Positions 52,046-61,623 of a stretch of 64,000 bases of DNA are shown here, in pieces. Made by a program: the position numbers and the translations under genes. Location: NCBI GenBank assembly GCA_963747335.1, contig CAVVEV010000009.1:54152-118151 (forward strand). Reading direction: 5' to 3'. This stretch comes from Prado023 sp963747335 (GTDB lineage: Bacteria > Actinomycetota > Actinomycetes > S36-B12 > CAIYMF01). How positions within the stretch are numbered: position 1 is the first letter of the stretch; each line of letters starts with the position of its first letter. Below the pieces are notes generated by a model. It saw nothing but the letters and a program-made list of their open reading frames with translations. It did not search any database and had not been told where the DNA came from.

Positions 52046-53425
52046 ATGGCCCTCGACACCCCGCTGGATGTCCGTTCCCTGGTGATCTACCAGGTGTTCC
52101 CGCGCAACCACGGCCCGTCGGGCCGCTTGGCTGACGTGACTGCCGACGTGGACCGGATCGCCGCGCTCGGCGTCGACGTGCTCTACCTCATGCCGATCCA
52201 CCCGATCGGGGAGCTCGGCCGCAAGGGCGCCCTGGGCAGTCCGTACGCGATCCGGGACTACCGCGCGGTCAATCCCGAGCTGGGCGCGGACGCCGACTTC
52301 GACGCCCTGGTTGCAGCCGCCCACGCCGCCGGTCTCCGGGTCATGATGGACGTGGTCTTCAACCACACGTCGCAGGACAGCGTCCTGGTCGAGGAGCATC
52401 CGGAGTTCTTCCACCAGGATGCCGAGGGCAGGCCCGTCACGACGGTGCCCGCGTGGACCGACATCATCGATCTCAAGCACCCCAACCTCGACCTGACCCG
52501 GTACCTGATCGACACCCTGGCGATCTGGGCCCGACGGGGCGTGGACGGGTTCCGCTGCGACGTCGCGTCGCTGGTTCCTGTGGACTTCTGGCTGCAGGCC
52601 CGAGCTGAGCTGGCCGGCATCCGGCCCGGCCTGATCTGGCTGGCGGAGTCGCCGCACCCCACGTGGGTCGCCCATCGCCGGGCGCACGGCCTGCCCACGT
52701 GGTCCGACTCTGAGGTCTTCGCCGCCTTTGACATCGAGTACTCCCACGACCTGTGGTCGATCTGGCAGGCGGTCGTCACGGGCCGCGAGCCGGTCGGGCG
52801 CTACCTGGAGATGCTGCGCTGGCAGGACGCGACCCTGCCGGCCAACTACGCGAAGCTGCGGTTCGTCGAGAACCACGACCAGTTCCGGATCATGCGCTTC
52901 GCCCCCACCCAAGCGCGCGCTCGCGCCTGGACCGCCCTCATGGCGTTCAGCCGAGGGCCGTTCATGATCTACGCCGGCCAGGAGTCGGCGGCCCAGACGT
53001 GGCCGTCGCTGTTCGACCGGTCGCCGGTGGAATGGGGCGACTACGCGCTGACCGGGTTCCTGCAGACCCTGACCGCCACCACGAAGCACGAGGCCATGCG
53101 CCTCGGGGACTTCTGGGTGCTCGACGACGAGCCAGTGGTCCAGGCGGCGTGGGGGAATCCGGCGGGGGACGACCTCGCCCCGGTCGGCGAGCGCGGGCTT
53201 TACGGGATCTTCAACGTGGGCGGGCATCGTGGACGGGCGCAGGTGCAGGTGCCCGACGGCCGCTACGACGACCTGATCTCCGGGGAGCGCCTCGAGGTCG
53301 CGAGCGGGCGGCTGGCGATGCCCGGGCCGGCCGTGATCCTCGAGTTCGCCGAACCGTTCCGCGCGACGTTGTGGCGCAGCTCGCTGCTCGATGTCTTCCT
53401 GCAGGTCGAGGCTGAGGGGTCTTGA
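52046..53425 (+). CDS. GH13 family alpha-amylase-type glycoside hydrolase, cytoplasmic
   Basis: This 459-residue enzyme has an (alpha/beta)8 barrel with all four GH13 regions: DVVFNH, nucleophile D172 in GFRCDVAS, acid/base E201 in LAES, and D278 in FVENHD. No signal peptide is present, so it acts inside the cell. It is shorter than typical oligo-1,6-glucosidases and resembles maltodextrin-acting amylases; the exact linkage is unknown. It precedes an ABC exporter pair and a second GH13 gene. CACAAT ends seven bases before the start. Confidence 0.88.
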   Translation: MALDTPLDVRSLVIYQVFPRNHGPSGRLADVTADVDRIAALGVDVLYLMPIHPIGELGRKGALGSPYAIRDYRAVNPELGADADFDALVAAAHAAGLRVMMDVVFNHTSQDSVLVEEHPEFFHQDAEGRPVTTVPAWTDIIDLKHPNLDLTRYLIDTLAIWARRGVDGFRCDVASLVPVDFWLQARAELAGIRPGLIWLAESPHPTWVAHRRAHGLPTWSDSEVFAAFDIEYSHDLWSIWQAVVTGREPVGRYLEMLRWQDATLPANYAKLRFVENHDQFRIMRFAPTQARARAWTALMAFSRGPFMIYAGQESAAQTWPSLFDRSPVEWGDYALTGFLQTLTATTKHEAMRLGDFWVLDDEPVVQAAWGNPAGDDLAPVGERGLYGIFNVGGHRGRAQVQVPDGRYDDLISGERLEVASGRLAMPGPAVILEFAEPFRATLWRSSLLDVFLQVEAEGS

Positions 53426-53434
53426 TCCACGGGC

Positions 53435-53440
53435 ATACGC
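53435..53440 (+). promoter_or_regulatory. -10 element for the ABC transporter operon
   Basis: TACGCT would start transcription near 53447 and leave a leader of about 31 bases with an AGGTGAAAGGG-like ribosome-binding site. Confidence 0.4.
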
Positions 53441-53477
53441 TGGAGTTCGGATGAGTCCCAGGTGAAAGGGCACCACG

Positions 53478-54416
53478 ATGAGTGAACCCGTCATCGAGGC
53501 CTCGGGCCTTGTGAAGAAGTACGGCACGCTCACGGCCGTCGACCAGTTGGACCTCACGGTGGCCCCGGGCGAGGTCTACGGCCTTCTGGGGCCGAACGGG
53601 GCAGGCAAGTCCACGACCATTCGCACGATCCTGGGCTACCTGCACCCGACGGCCGGGACGGCCACGGTGCACGGCGGCAGCGCCCGGGACCCGCACATCC
53701 GTCGCCGGATCGGCTACCTGCCCGGTGACCTGCGCCTCGAGGGCCGGCTGAAGGTGCGCCAGATCCTGGGCTTCTACGCCGACCTGCGCGGTGGTGTGCC
53801 GCAGGTGCGCATCGACGCCCTCTGCGAGCAGATGCAGCTCGACGTCACCCGCCCTTTCGGGCAGCTGTCCAAGGGCAACCGGCAGAAGGTGGGCGTGGTC
53901 CAGGCCGTGATGCACGACCCCGACGTCCTGATCCTCGATGAGCCGACGTCGGGCCTGGACCCGCTCATGCAGCGCGAGGTCCTCAACCTCGTGCGCGAGC
54001 GCCGCGACGCGGGGGCGGCCGTGCTGTTCAGCTCGCACATCATCTTCGAGGTCGAGGAGGTCGCCGACCGCGTGGGGATCCTGCGCGAGGGCCACAAGGT
54101 CGTCGAGGACAGCGTGGCCGGGCTCCAGACGATCACCGCGCGGCAGTCGCTGCACCTGCGCTTCTCCGAGCCGGTGGGAGCCGAGGTGCTGGCGGGCGTG
54201 GCGGGCGTGGAGTCCGTCGAGGTGGAGCGGATGCGGGTCTCGGTGATCGTCCAGGGCAGCATCGCCCCGCTGGTCCAGGCGCTGGCCGGGCTGCCGATAG
54301 AACACATCGCGGCCGATCCCCTGGTGCTCGACGACATCTTCTACGGGGTCTACGACGCGGCCCCGGGCGGCGGTCCTGTCGTGGCCCCGCGGGCACGGTC
54401 GGGGGAGGTGGCGTGA
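53478..54416 (+). CDS. ABC transporter ATP-binding protein
   Basis: This 312-residue ATPase has Walker A GPNGAGKST (about residue 38), the signature LSKGNRQKVG, Walker B VLILDEPT and the switch histidine in SSHI. A C-terminal accessory domain of about 90 residues follows. It belongs to the type that drives ABC-2 exporters for antibiotics, lipids or polymers. The next gene overlaps its stop and is the membrane partner. Confidence 0.93.
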   Translation: MSEPVIEASGLVKKYGTLTAVDQLDLTVAPGEVYGLLGPNGAGKSTTIRTILGYLHPTAGTATVHGGSARDPHIRRRIGYLPGDLRLEGRLKVRQILGFYADLRGGVPQVRIDALCEQMQLDVTRPFGQLSKGNRQKVGVVQAVMHDPDVLILDEPTSGLDPLMQREVLNLVRERRDAGAAVLFSSHIIFEVEEVADRVGILREGHKVVEDSVAGLQTITARQSLHLRFSEPVGAEVLAGVAGVESVEVERMRVSVIVQGSIAPLVQALAGLPIEHIAADPLVLDDIFYGVYDAAPGGGPVVAPRARSGEVA

Positions 54417-55228
54417 TGGCTGCGCTGCTGATCGCCGGGCAGATGCTGCGCGAGCGTCGGCGCTCCCTGCTGTGGTGGAGCATCGGCGTCGCCATCCTGA
54501 TGGTCCTCATGGCGGCGGTGTACCCCTCGGTGCGCGACTCCGGGGACGTCTTCGAGGACTACATGGCACAGCTGCCCGAGGCCTTCGTCGAGGCGTTCGG
54601 GCTGGCGGGGGCGAGCATCACCTCACCGGAGGGCTACCTGGTCAGCCAGCTGTACTCGAACATGTACGTGATCATCCTGCTGGTCCTCGGGCTGGGCTGG
54701 GCGGCGTGGGCGATCGCCGGCTCCGAGGCCGAGGGGACCCTGGAGATGGTGCTGACCAATCCGGTCCGTCGGGTGGCAGTGGCCCTGGGTCGGGCGCTGG
54801 GGATCGCCGTCGCGCTGTTCCTGGTCAACGCCGTCGGGCATGTGGTGCTCGCTGTGTACGCGCCGGTGGTCGGGCTCGACGAGGGCCTGCCGTGGTGGGC
54901 GTTCGGTGCTGCGGCGGCCGCCTCGTACGCGTTCGTGTCCGTTCATGTGGCCCTGACGTTCGCGGCCGGTGCCGCCACCGGCCGCAAGGGCCTGGCGATC
55001 GGGCTCGGGGCCGGCCTGGCCCTCGTAGGGTTCCTGGTCAACGCCCTCGCGGGGGTGGCCGAGGCGTTCAAGACCGCACGCGACTTCTCCCCCTGGTACT
55101 GGCTGCTCAAGGAGAACCCGGTGACCACCGCGCCTGGCGCCCTGAACTTCTGGGTGCCCATGGTGCTCAGCGTGCTGCTGGTGGCTGGCGGGACGTGGGT
55201 GTTCAACCGGCGCGACCTCGCGGGTTGA
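54416..55228 (+). CDS. ABC-2 type transporter permease
   Basis: This 270-residue integral membrane subunit has about six hydrophobic helices and a typical GSEAEGTLEMVLTNPVRR coupling segment near residue 103. ATG 54416 is chosen over GTG 54413 because the GGGGGAGG site then has seven-base spacing. Its start overlaps the ATPase stop. The two genes form an exporter whose substrate cannot be inferred. The operon ends 93 bases before the convergent second GH13 gene. Confidence 0.9.
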   Translation: MAALLIAGQMLRERRRSLLWWSIGVAILMVLMAAVYPSVRDSGDVFEDYMAQLPEAFVEAFGLAGASITSPEGYLVSQLYSNMYVIILLVLGLGWAAWAIAGSEAEGTLEMVLTNPVRRVAVALGRALGIAVALFLVNAVGHVVLAVYAPVVGLDEGLPWWAFGAAAAASYAFVSVHVALTFAAGAATGRKGLAIGLGAGLALVGFLVNALAGVAEAFKTARDFSPWYWLLKENPVTTAPGALNFWVPMVLSVLLVAGGTWVFNRRDLAG

Positions 55229-55321
55229 GGCGTCGGCCAGGTGTTGGCCCCGGCGCTCGCGGGGACCGCGGGTGAACCCGGCGTGGGCACCCGCTCCGCA
55301 GACCGGCCCCGGCCCTCAGCG

Positions 55322-57025
55322 TCAGCGGCGCGGGTCGATCACGTCGGAGACCAGCTGGATCAACGCGCCCAACTTGGCAGGGATCCCTTCCGCTGCCGGC
55401 CTGGCGATCCAGGCCGCCGAGATCGCAGGCAGTTGCCCCGCGATCACCGGCTCCGAGGCCAGCATCAGCTCGCCCTCGGGCAGGTCGATCGCGGCCCCGG
55501 ACAGGTTGAGGATCACCCGCACCGTTCCCTCGTCGCCGAGCATGTCGAACGCGAGCAGGTCGGCGGCCTCGTCGGGCGAGGACACCCAGCGCAGCTCACC
55601 GCGGCCCAGCGACGGGCTGGTGCGTCTCAGCGCCAGAGCCGAGCGGTAGAGGCTGAGCGTCGAATCCCCGCTCGCCTGCTGCGAGGCCACCGACAGTGCT
55701 GCCCACTCCTTCGGGATCGGCAGCCACGGCTTCGACCGGGATCGCGTGAACCCCAGGTTGGCCCCGGTCGTCCACGGCATCGGCACCCGGCACCCGTCGC
55801 GGCCGCGGACCGTGCGCCCGCTGCGCTCCCAGATCGGGTCCTGCAGGACATCGTCGGGAAGGTCGTCGACGTTGGGCAGGCCCAGCTCCTGGCCGTTGTA
55901 GATGTACGCCGCCCCCGGCAGCGCCAGGAGGATGAGTGCCAACGCCCGTGCCCGGCGGGTGCCGAGCGCAAGGTCGACCTCCTGGAACACTCCGGAGGCC
56001 ATGGTCCCGGGAACATACGCACCCGTGAGCACGGCGTTCTGGCCCAGCCGGGACACGGAGCGCGGGGTGTCGTGGTTGTCGGTCACCCAGGTCGTCGGCG
56101 CCCCGACGCCGGCATTGGCAGCCAGCGACGAGTCGATGGCCGCGCGCAGCCCCGGCCCGTCGAACCCGGCGTGCACGAAGCGGAAGTTGAACGCCAGGTG
56201 CATCTCGTCGGGCCGGATGAACAGGGCGACGATGTCGTCCTCGGCCCCGGTCTCGATGACCGCCATCCGGTCACCGGGGTAGGCGTCCATCACGCGGCGG
56301 AATTCCCGGTACACGTCGTGCACGGGGCTGTCGTCGCCCTTGGGGATGATCGGCTCGCCCGTGGCCGTGTCCGGGAACGCCTCGTCCTTCATGAGCGCAT
56401 CGGACACGTCGATCCGAAACCCGTCGGCGCCCCGGTCCATCCAGAACCGCAGGATGCCGGCGAACTCCTCGACCACCTCGGGGTTGCGCCAGTTGAGGTC
56501 GGGCTGCTCGGCGGCGAACAGGTGGTAGTACCACTGACCCGGCGATCCGTCGGGCTCGTCGACCCGGGTCCAGGAAGGACCGCCGAACACGGACTTCCAG
56601 TTGTTGGGCGGCTCGTCGCCGCCCGGCCCCCGGCCGTCGCGGAACAGGTAGCGCTCGCGCTCCGGCGAGCCCCGCCCGGCTGACACCGCGGCCTGGAACC
56701 ACGCGTGCCGGTCGGAGGTGTGGTTGGGCACGAAGTCCAGAGTCACCTTGATGCCGTAGTCGTGGGCCGTGGCGATCAGGTCGTCCATGTCGGCCAGCGA
56801 GCCGAACATCGGATCGATGTCGCGGTAGTCGCTGATGTCGTAGCCATGGTCCACCTGGGGGCTGGCGAAGCACGGGCTGAGCCACAGGGCATCGACGCCC
56901 AGCTCGGCCAGGTAGCCCATGCGGGCGGTGATGCCCACCAGGTCACCCACCCCGTCACCGTCGCCGTCGGCGAACGAGCGGGGGTAGATCTGGTAGATCA
57001 CGGCGTCGCGCCACCACTGCGTCAT
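55322..57025 (-). CDS. Alpha-glucosidase (GH13), cytoplasmic
   Basis: This 567-residue GH13 enzyme resembles oligo-1,6-glucosidases and trehalose-linked glucosidases. Catalytic residues are D206 (GFRIDVSD), E258 (VIETG) and D319 (NHDT). The barrel begins MTQWWRDAVIYQIYPRSFADGDGDGVGD, and the calcium-type loop DGDGDGVGD is intact. No signal peptide is seen. TAGCCT ends seven bases before the ATG at 57025, fixing the start. It is divergent from ppdK; shared sugar and C3 metabolism is possible. Confidence 0.92.
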   Translation of the reverse strand: MTQWWRDAVIYQIYPRSFADGDGDGVGDLVGITARMGYLAELGVDALWLSPCFASPQVDHGYDISDYRDIDPMFGSLADMDDLIATAHDYGIKVTLDFVPNHTSDRHAWFQAAVSAGRGSPERERYLFRDGRGPGGDEPPNNWKSVFGGPSWTRVDEPDGSPGQWYYHLFAAEQPDLNWRNPEVVEEFAGILRFWMDRGADGFRIDVSDALMKDEAFPDTATGEPIIPKGDDSPVHDVYREFRRVMDAYPGDRMAVIETGAEDDIVALFIRPDEMHLAFNFRFVHAGFDGPGLRAAIDSSLAANAGVGAPTTWVTDNHDTPRSVSRLGQNAVLTGAYVPGTMASGVFQEVDLALGTRRARALALILLALPGAAYIYNGQELGLPNVDDLPDDVLQDPIWERSGRTVRGRDGCRVPMPWTTGANLGFTRSRSKPWLPIPKEWAALSVASQQASGDSTLSLYRSALALRRTSPSLGRGELRWVSSPDEAADLLAFDMLGDEGTVRVILNLSGAAIDLPEGELMLASEPVIAGQLPAISAAWIARPAAEGIPAKLGALIQLVSDVIDPRR

Positions 57026-57032
57026 GGTCCCG

Positions 57033-57038
57033 AGGCTA
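57033..57038 (-). promoter_or_regulatory. -10 element for the alpha-glucosidase gene, probably leaderless
   Basis: On the minus strand TAGCCT ends seven bases before ATG 57025. Confidence 0.6.
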
Positions 57039-57149
57039 GGGCAGCGGGCGTGCCCGCCGCGCGCCGTCCGCCGCGCGGCCGCCCGGTGCGTAGGGGCCAC
57101 AGGGCGCCGGGGCCTCGTGCTCACCGGGGAGTGGCGTGCGGCCCGGGGG

Positions 57150-57155
57150 TAGGCT
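57150..57155 (+). promoter_or_regulatory. -10 element for ppdK
   Basis: TAGGCT would give a leader of about 40 bases before ATG 57201. AGGAGG at 57182-57187 lies 13 bases before the ATG, further than usual. Confidence 0.5.
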
Positions 57156-57200
57156 TGCGGGCGTTCTGTATTCACGGTCCCAGGAGGGTTCGAAACACAC

Positions 57201-59897
57201 ATGGTGCGTTACGTCTACGACTTCGCCGAAGGCGACAAGGATAAGAAGGACCTGCTCGGTGGCAAGGGTGCCAACCTCGCCGAGATGATCAAGATCGGCC
57301 TCAACGTCCCCCCGGGCTTCACGGTCACGACCGACGCCTGCCGGGCCTACCTGAACGGTGGCGCGGTTCCCGTCGAGATGGCCGACCAGGTCACCGAGCA
57401 GCTGGCCAGCCTCGAGGCCAAGATCGGGCGCACGCTGGGTGATCCCGCGAACCCGCTGCTGGTCTCCGTGCGCTCCGGCGCGAAGTTCTCGATGCCCGGC
57501 ATGATGGAGACGGTGCTCAACATCGGCATGAGTGACGACGCTGTCGCCGGGCTGACCGCGTTCTCCAAGGACGAGCGGTTCGCGTGGGACTCCTACCGCC
57601 GACTGATCCAGATGTTCGGCAAGACCGTGCTGGACATCGAGGGCCACTACTTCGAACAGGCCATCGACCAGGCGAAGACCGACGCAGGCGTCGCCACCGA
57701 CGTCGAACTGGGTGTGCCCGAGCTGCAGGCACTGGTCGCCACCTACAAGGGCATCGTCAAGGAGCACGCGGGCATCGACTTCCCGCAGGATCCCCGCGAG
57801 CAGCTCGATCGTGCCATCAAGGCCGTGTTCGACTCGTGGAACACCGACCGGGCCACGCTGTACCGCCGTCAGGAGCGCATTCCCGCCGACCTGGGCACCG
57901 CGGTCAACGTGCAGGCGATGGTCTTCGGCAACGTCGGCGACGACTCCGGCACGGGCGTGGCGTTCACCCGCGACCCCGCCACCGGCGCGACCGGCCACTA
58001 CGGCGACTACCTGCCCGACGCGCAGGGTGAGGACGTGGTCTCCGGCGTGCGCAACACGCTGACCCTCGACGACATGGGCCGCCTCGACCCCGAGGCGCAC
58101 GCCCAGCTGCTGGCCAACATGGACGCCCTCGAGGCGCACTACAAGGACCTCTGCGACATCGAGTTCACGGTCGAGCGCGGGCAGCTCTACATGCTCCAGA
58201 CCCGCGTGGGCAAGCGCACCGCGGGTGCGGCCTTCCGGATCGCCACGCAGCTGGCCGACGAGGGCGTCATCGATATGGACGAGGCTGTGCGCCGCGTCTC
58301 GGGTGCCCAGCTCGTGCAGCTGATGTTCCCGCACTTCGACCACTCGGGCGATCGCAAGATCGTGGCCAAGGGCATTGCGGCTTCCCCGGGTGCTGCGGTC
58401 GGCACGGTCGTGTTCGACTCCGAGACCGCGGTGGCCAGGGCCGCCGAGGGTATCGACACCATCCTGATCCGTCGCGAGACCACCCCCGACGACCTCGCGG
58501 GCATGGTCGCCGCCGCCGGCATCCTGACCAGCCGCGGCGGCAAGACCTCGCACGCGGCGGTCGTCGCCCGCGGCATGGGCAAGACCGCGGTCTGTGGTAC
58601 GGAGGAGCTGACCGTCGACACCCACGGCAAGACCGCCACCGCACCCGGCGGCGTGGTCATCCGCGAGGGTGACGCGGTGTCCATCGATGGTGCCACCGGC
58701 GAGGTGTTCCTCGGCCGGGTTCCGGTGGTCCCCTCGCCGGTCGTGGAGTACTTCGAGGGCCGCCTGGCCCCCGAGGACGGGGACGACCTGGTCAAGGCCG
58801 TGCACCGCATCGTGAGCCGGTCCGACGAGGTGCGCCGTCTCAAGGTGCGCACCAACGCCGACACCCCGGAGGATGCCGCGCGCGCCCGCCGGATGGGCGC
58901 CCAGGGCATCGGGCTGTGCCGCACCGAGCACATGTTCCTCGGTGACCGCAAGCAGTACGTGGAACGGCTGATCCTGGCCGAGTCCGACGCGGAGAAGGAG
59001 GCCTCGCTGGCCGCCCTCCTGCCCCTGCAGCGCGGCGACTTCGAGGAGATCCTCGAGGCCATGGACGGGCTGCCGGTGACCATCCGACTGCTCGACCCGC
59101 CGCTGCACGAGTTCCTGCCCGACCTCACCACCCTCGCGGTGGCGGTGGCCCGGGCCGAGGACGCCGGATCGGTGACGGAGAACGACCTGCGGATGTTGGC
59201 TGCCGTCGAGCGGCTGCACGAGTCGAACCCGATGCTGGGTCTTCGTGGAGTGCGGCTCGGCCTGGTGATCCCTGGCCTGTTCGCGCTCCAGGTGCGGGCC
59301 ATCGCCGAGGCGGCCGCGGCGCGCAAGAAGGTCGGAGGAGACCCGCGCGCCGAGATCATGATCCCGCTCGTCGGCGCCGTGCAGGAGCTCGAGCTCATCA
59401 AGGATGAGGCCGAGCACGTGATCGCCGAGGTCGCGGCCGAGACCGGCAGCGAGCTGGAGTTCCAGATCGGCACCATGATCGAGCTGCCGCGTGCGGCGAT
59501 GACCGCCGACCAGATCGCGGAGGCCGCGGAGTTCTTCTCCTTCGGCACCAACGACCTGACCCAGACGACGTGGGGCTTCAGCCGCGACGACGTCGAGGGC
59601 GCGTTCTTCACCACGTACCTGGAGAAGGGCGTGTTCGGCGTCTCGCCGTTCGAGTCGATCGACCGTGACGGCGTCGGCGCCCTGGTCCGTGTGGCTGTGG
59701 AGAAGGGTCGGGCCACCCGCCCGGGCATCAAGCTCGGTGTGTGTGGCGAGCACGGCGGCGACCCGGAATCGGTGCACTTCTTCGATGAGGTCGGACTGGA
59801 CTACGTGTCCTGCTCGCCGTTCCGCGTGCCGATCGCCCGGCTCGAGGCTGGTCGCGCATCCCTGATGCGCTCCGGCGGGGGCAGCGACAGCCGCTGA
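57201..59897 (+). CDS. ppdK: Pyruvate, phosphate dikinase
   Basis: This 898-residue enzyme interconverts pyruvate, ATP and phosphate with phosphoenolpyruvate, AMP and pyrophosphate. It has an N-terminal ATP-grasp domain (GGKGANLAEM), the swivelling phosphohistidine domain with H451 in GGKTSHAAV, and a C-terminal PEP/pyruvate barrel with C848 in GVCGEHGGDP. The length is normal. It lies alone, with its own promoter and terminator. In actinobacteria it supplies PEP from pyruvate or recycles pyrophosphate. Confidence 0.97.
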   Translation: MVRYVYDFAEGDKDKKDLLGGKGANLAEMIKIGLNVPPGFTVTTDACRAYLNGGAVPVEMADQVTEQLASLEAKIGRTLGDPANPLLVSVRSGAKFSMPGMMETVLNIGMSDDAVAGLTAFSKDERFAWDSYRRLIQMFGKTVLDIEGHYFEQAIDQAKTDAGVATDVELGVPELQALVATYKGIVKEHAGIDFPQDPREQLDRAIKAVFDSWNTDRATLYRRQERIPADLGTAVNVQAMVFGNVGDDSGTGVAFTRDPATGATGHYGDYLPDAQGEDVVSGVRNTLTLDDMGRLDPEAHAQLLANMDALEAHYKDLCDIEFTVERGQLYMLQTRVGKRTAGAAFRIATQLADEGVIDMDEAVRRVSGAQLVQLMFPHFDHSGDRKIVAKGIAASPGAAVGTVVFDSETAVARAAEGIDTILIRRETTPDDLAGMVAAAGILTSRGGKTSHAAVVARGMGKTAVCGTEELTVDTHGKTATAPGGVVIREGDAVSIDGATGEVFLGRVPVVPSPVVEYFEGRLAPEDGDDLVKAVHRIVSRSDEVRRLKVRTNADTPEDAARARRMGAQGIGLCRTEHMFLGDRKQYVERLILAESDAEKEASLAALLPLQRGDFEEILEAMDGLPVTIRLLDPPLHEFLPDLTTLAVAVARAEDAGSVTENDLRMLAAVERLHESNPMLGLRGVRLGLVIPGLFALQVRAIAEAAAARKKVGGDPRAEIMIPLVGAVQELELIKDEAEHVIAEVAAETGSELEFQIGTMIELPRAAMTADQIAEAAEFFSFGTNDLTQTTWGFSRDDVEGAFFTTYLEKGVFGVSPFESIDRDGVGALVRVAVEKGRATRPGIKLGVCGEHGGDPESVHFFDEVGLDYVSCSPFRVPIARLEAGRASLMRSGGGSDSR

Positions 59898-59907
59898 CGA
59901 GCTCGTC

Positions 59908-59943
59908 CCGGTGGCGCCGGCCCTGAAGGGTCGGCGCCACCGG
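59908..59943 (+). terminator. Terminator hairpin of ppdK
   Basis: A 16-base stem (59908-59923 with 59928-59943, one G-T pair) has a TGAA loop. It starts 11 bases after the ppdK stop. No T-tract is present. Confidence 0.75.
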
Positions 59944-60271
59944 CATGCCGGGGCTGGACCGGGGCGGACCGGGCTGGTTTCGCTCCCGGACCAGACGACC
60001 GCGATTTCCACCGTGGGAGTTCCGTGGAAGGCAACGGAGCGCCGGGTGGGCCATCCTCGCGCCCAGTCCGGTCGATCCGGAGCCCCTCCTACCCGTGGCG
60101 ACCCAACCTCGCGGGTGTATGCGTTGATTGGGCCTTGTCGCGAGGTGGTCTTTCGACGGGAAGGCCGCGAGGTTGCCCCGCGCCGCCGGTAGTCGCTCCG
60201 AGACGCGCCGGGTCCGATGGGAACACCCGCGAGGATTGCCACCCCGAGTCCGATCGCGGCTGGATCCCTGC
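59944..60271. other. Gene-free region between ppdK and dgt with inverted repeats
   Basis: No convincing gene is present in these 328 bases. The region contains AACCTCGCGG (60105-60114) with its complement at 60165-60174, and variants of GCGAGG.TTGCC at 60168, 60232 and nearby. It could hold a structured RNA or the remains of a small mobile palindromic element. It ends at the minus-strand dgt stop at 60272. Confidence 0.45.
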
Positions 60272-61522
60272 TCAGCGGCAGTGGCGCTTGTGCCAGGCGA
60301 GCAGGGAGATGTCGGTGAGGCTGGCCACCTGGTCGACCACCACGCGCAGCTGGGCTCCGTCGTCCGGAGCCATCTCCCACGTGGGGCGGAAGTGCGGCTC
60401 CAGACTCTCGGGGGCCGACGCGATGAGGGTGGCCACGAGCTCGGTGATCATCGTCCGCTGCCTTGCGTACGAGCGGGTCGACCCGCTGCGCTGCATCACG
60501 AACAGGTTGGCGATCCCCTTGAGCACGCCAACCTCGTGGCGGATCTCGGCGGGAACCTCGAGCGACCCGGCGTAGCGGGTCAGCTGGGCCTGGGGGTGCG
60601 CGGCACGGGTTGCTGCCTCGGCAGCGGCGGTGAACCGGCCGATGAGCTGGCTCGTGAGGTCCTTGAGCGCGGCGAGGTCGCGCAGGCTGCCAGTGTAGTG
60701 CGAGTACCCGCTGGGCCAGGCCGGGGAGCCCACGAGCCGGTCGAGGGCGGCGGCGAGGTCCGCAGGATCCGTGCCGGGCAGGTAGGCCTCGGCGACCAGC
60801 CGGCAGATCCTCGCCGAGGTGTCGGGGTCCTGCAGGGCGGTGAGGTCGATGAGCCCGGCGTGGATGCCGTCCTCCACATCGTGGACGCTGTACGCCACGT
60901 CGTCGGCCCAGTCCATCACCTGCGCCTCGAACGACCTCCGGCCCCCTGGCGCTTCGGCACGCATCCACTCGAACACCGGCAGGTCATCGGCGTAGACGCC
61001 GAACTTGCGGCTGCCCGAGGAGCGTGGCCAGGGGTACTTGGTCGCGGCGTCCAGGGCTGCCCGGGTCAGGTTGAGGCCGACGGATCGCTCGTGGCCGCGG
61101 CCCTCCGGATCGCCGAACGCCTTGGCTTCGAGGCGGGTGAGGATCCGCAGCGTCTGCGCGTTGCCCTCGAACCCGCCGATGTCCGAGCACAGCGCGTGCA
61201 GGGCGTTCTCCCCGTTGTGGCCGAACGGGGGGTGGCCCAGGTCGTGGGCCAAGCAGGCGGCCTCCACGAGGTCGGGGTCACAGCCCAGGGCAGCGCCCAG
61301 CTCCCGACCTACCTGGGCGACCTCCAGCGAGTGGGTCATCCGGGTTCGCGGGAAGTCCCCCTCACCGGCGATCATCACCTGGGTCTTGGCCGCCAGGCGG
61401 CGCCACGCCGCGCAGTGCAGGACCCGAGCCCGGTCGCGGGCGAAGGCTGAGCGCGTGGGGCGCTTGGGCGGTTCGTCGACCCAGCGCGCCTCATCGGTGG
61501 GTGAGTATCCGGGCACGGGCAC
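60272..61522 (-). CDS. dgt: Deoxyguanosinetriphosphate triphosphohydrolase (dNTPase)
   Basis: This 416-residue HD-domain enzyme removes triphosphate from dNTPs. The HD metal motif is HDLGHPPFGHNGE near residue 90. Other conserved parts are RLAAKTQVM and RTRMTHSLEVAQV. The GTG at 61522 is chosen because TACGGT ends six bases before it on the minus strand. Co-localisation with dnaG is a conserved actinobacterial arrangement. Confidence 0.94.
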   Translation of the reverse strand: MPVPGYSPTDEARWVDEPPKRPTRSAFARDRARVLHCAAWRRLAAKTQVMIAGEGDFPRTRMTHSLEVAQVGRELGAALGCDPDLVEAACLAHDLGHPPFGHNGENALHALCSDIGGFEGNAQTLRILTRLEAKAFGDPEGRGHERSVGLNLTRAALDAATKYPWPRSSGSRKFGVYADDLPVFEWMRAEAPGGRRSFEAQVMDWADDVAYSVHDVEDGIHAGLIDLTALQDPDTSARICRLVAEAYLPGTDPADLAAALDRLVGSPAWPSGYSHYTGSLRDLAALKDLTSQLIGRFTAAAEAATRAAHPQAQLTRYAGSLEVPAEIRHEVGVLKGIANLFVMQRSGSTRSYARQRTMITELVATLIASAPESLEPHFRPTWEMAPDDGAQLRVVVDQVASLTDISLLAWHKRHCR

Positions 61523-61528
61523 GCCCCC

Positions 61529-61534
61529 ACCGTA
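61529..61534 (-). promoter_or_regulatory. -10 element for dgt, probably leaderless
   Basis: On the minus strand TACGGT ends six bases before GTG 61522. The same strand carries the YdcF gene 90 bases upstream. Confidence 0.5.
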
Positions 61535-61623
61535 GGAGGCGCCGATGTGTGTCGCCAGCGCGGGATGCCGATGTGGTCGACGGTGTGGTGACTGCGACGG
61601 TCCGCAGCCGGATCGCAGATCGG

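Noticed and set aside
57036..60968. A 1310-codon open frame on the minus strand opposite ppdK
   Set aside because: It mirrors the coding strand of ppdK, has no family resemblance, and arises from GC-rich third positions; ppdK itself is complete and conserved.
60128..61450. A 440-codon plus-strand frame opposite dgt
   Set aside because: dgt has intact HD motifs on the minus strand; the plus-strand frame shows no family pattern.
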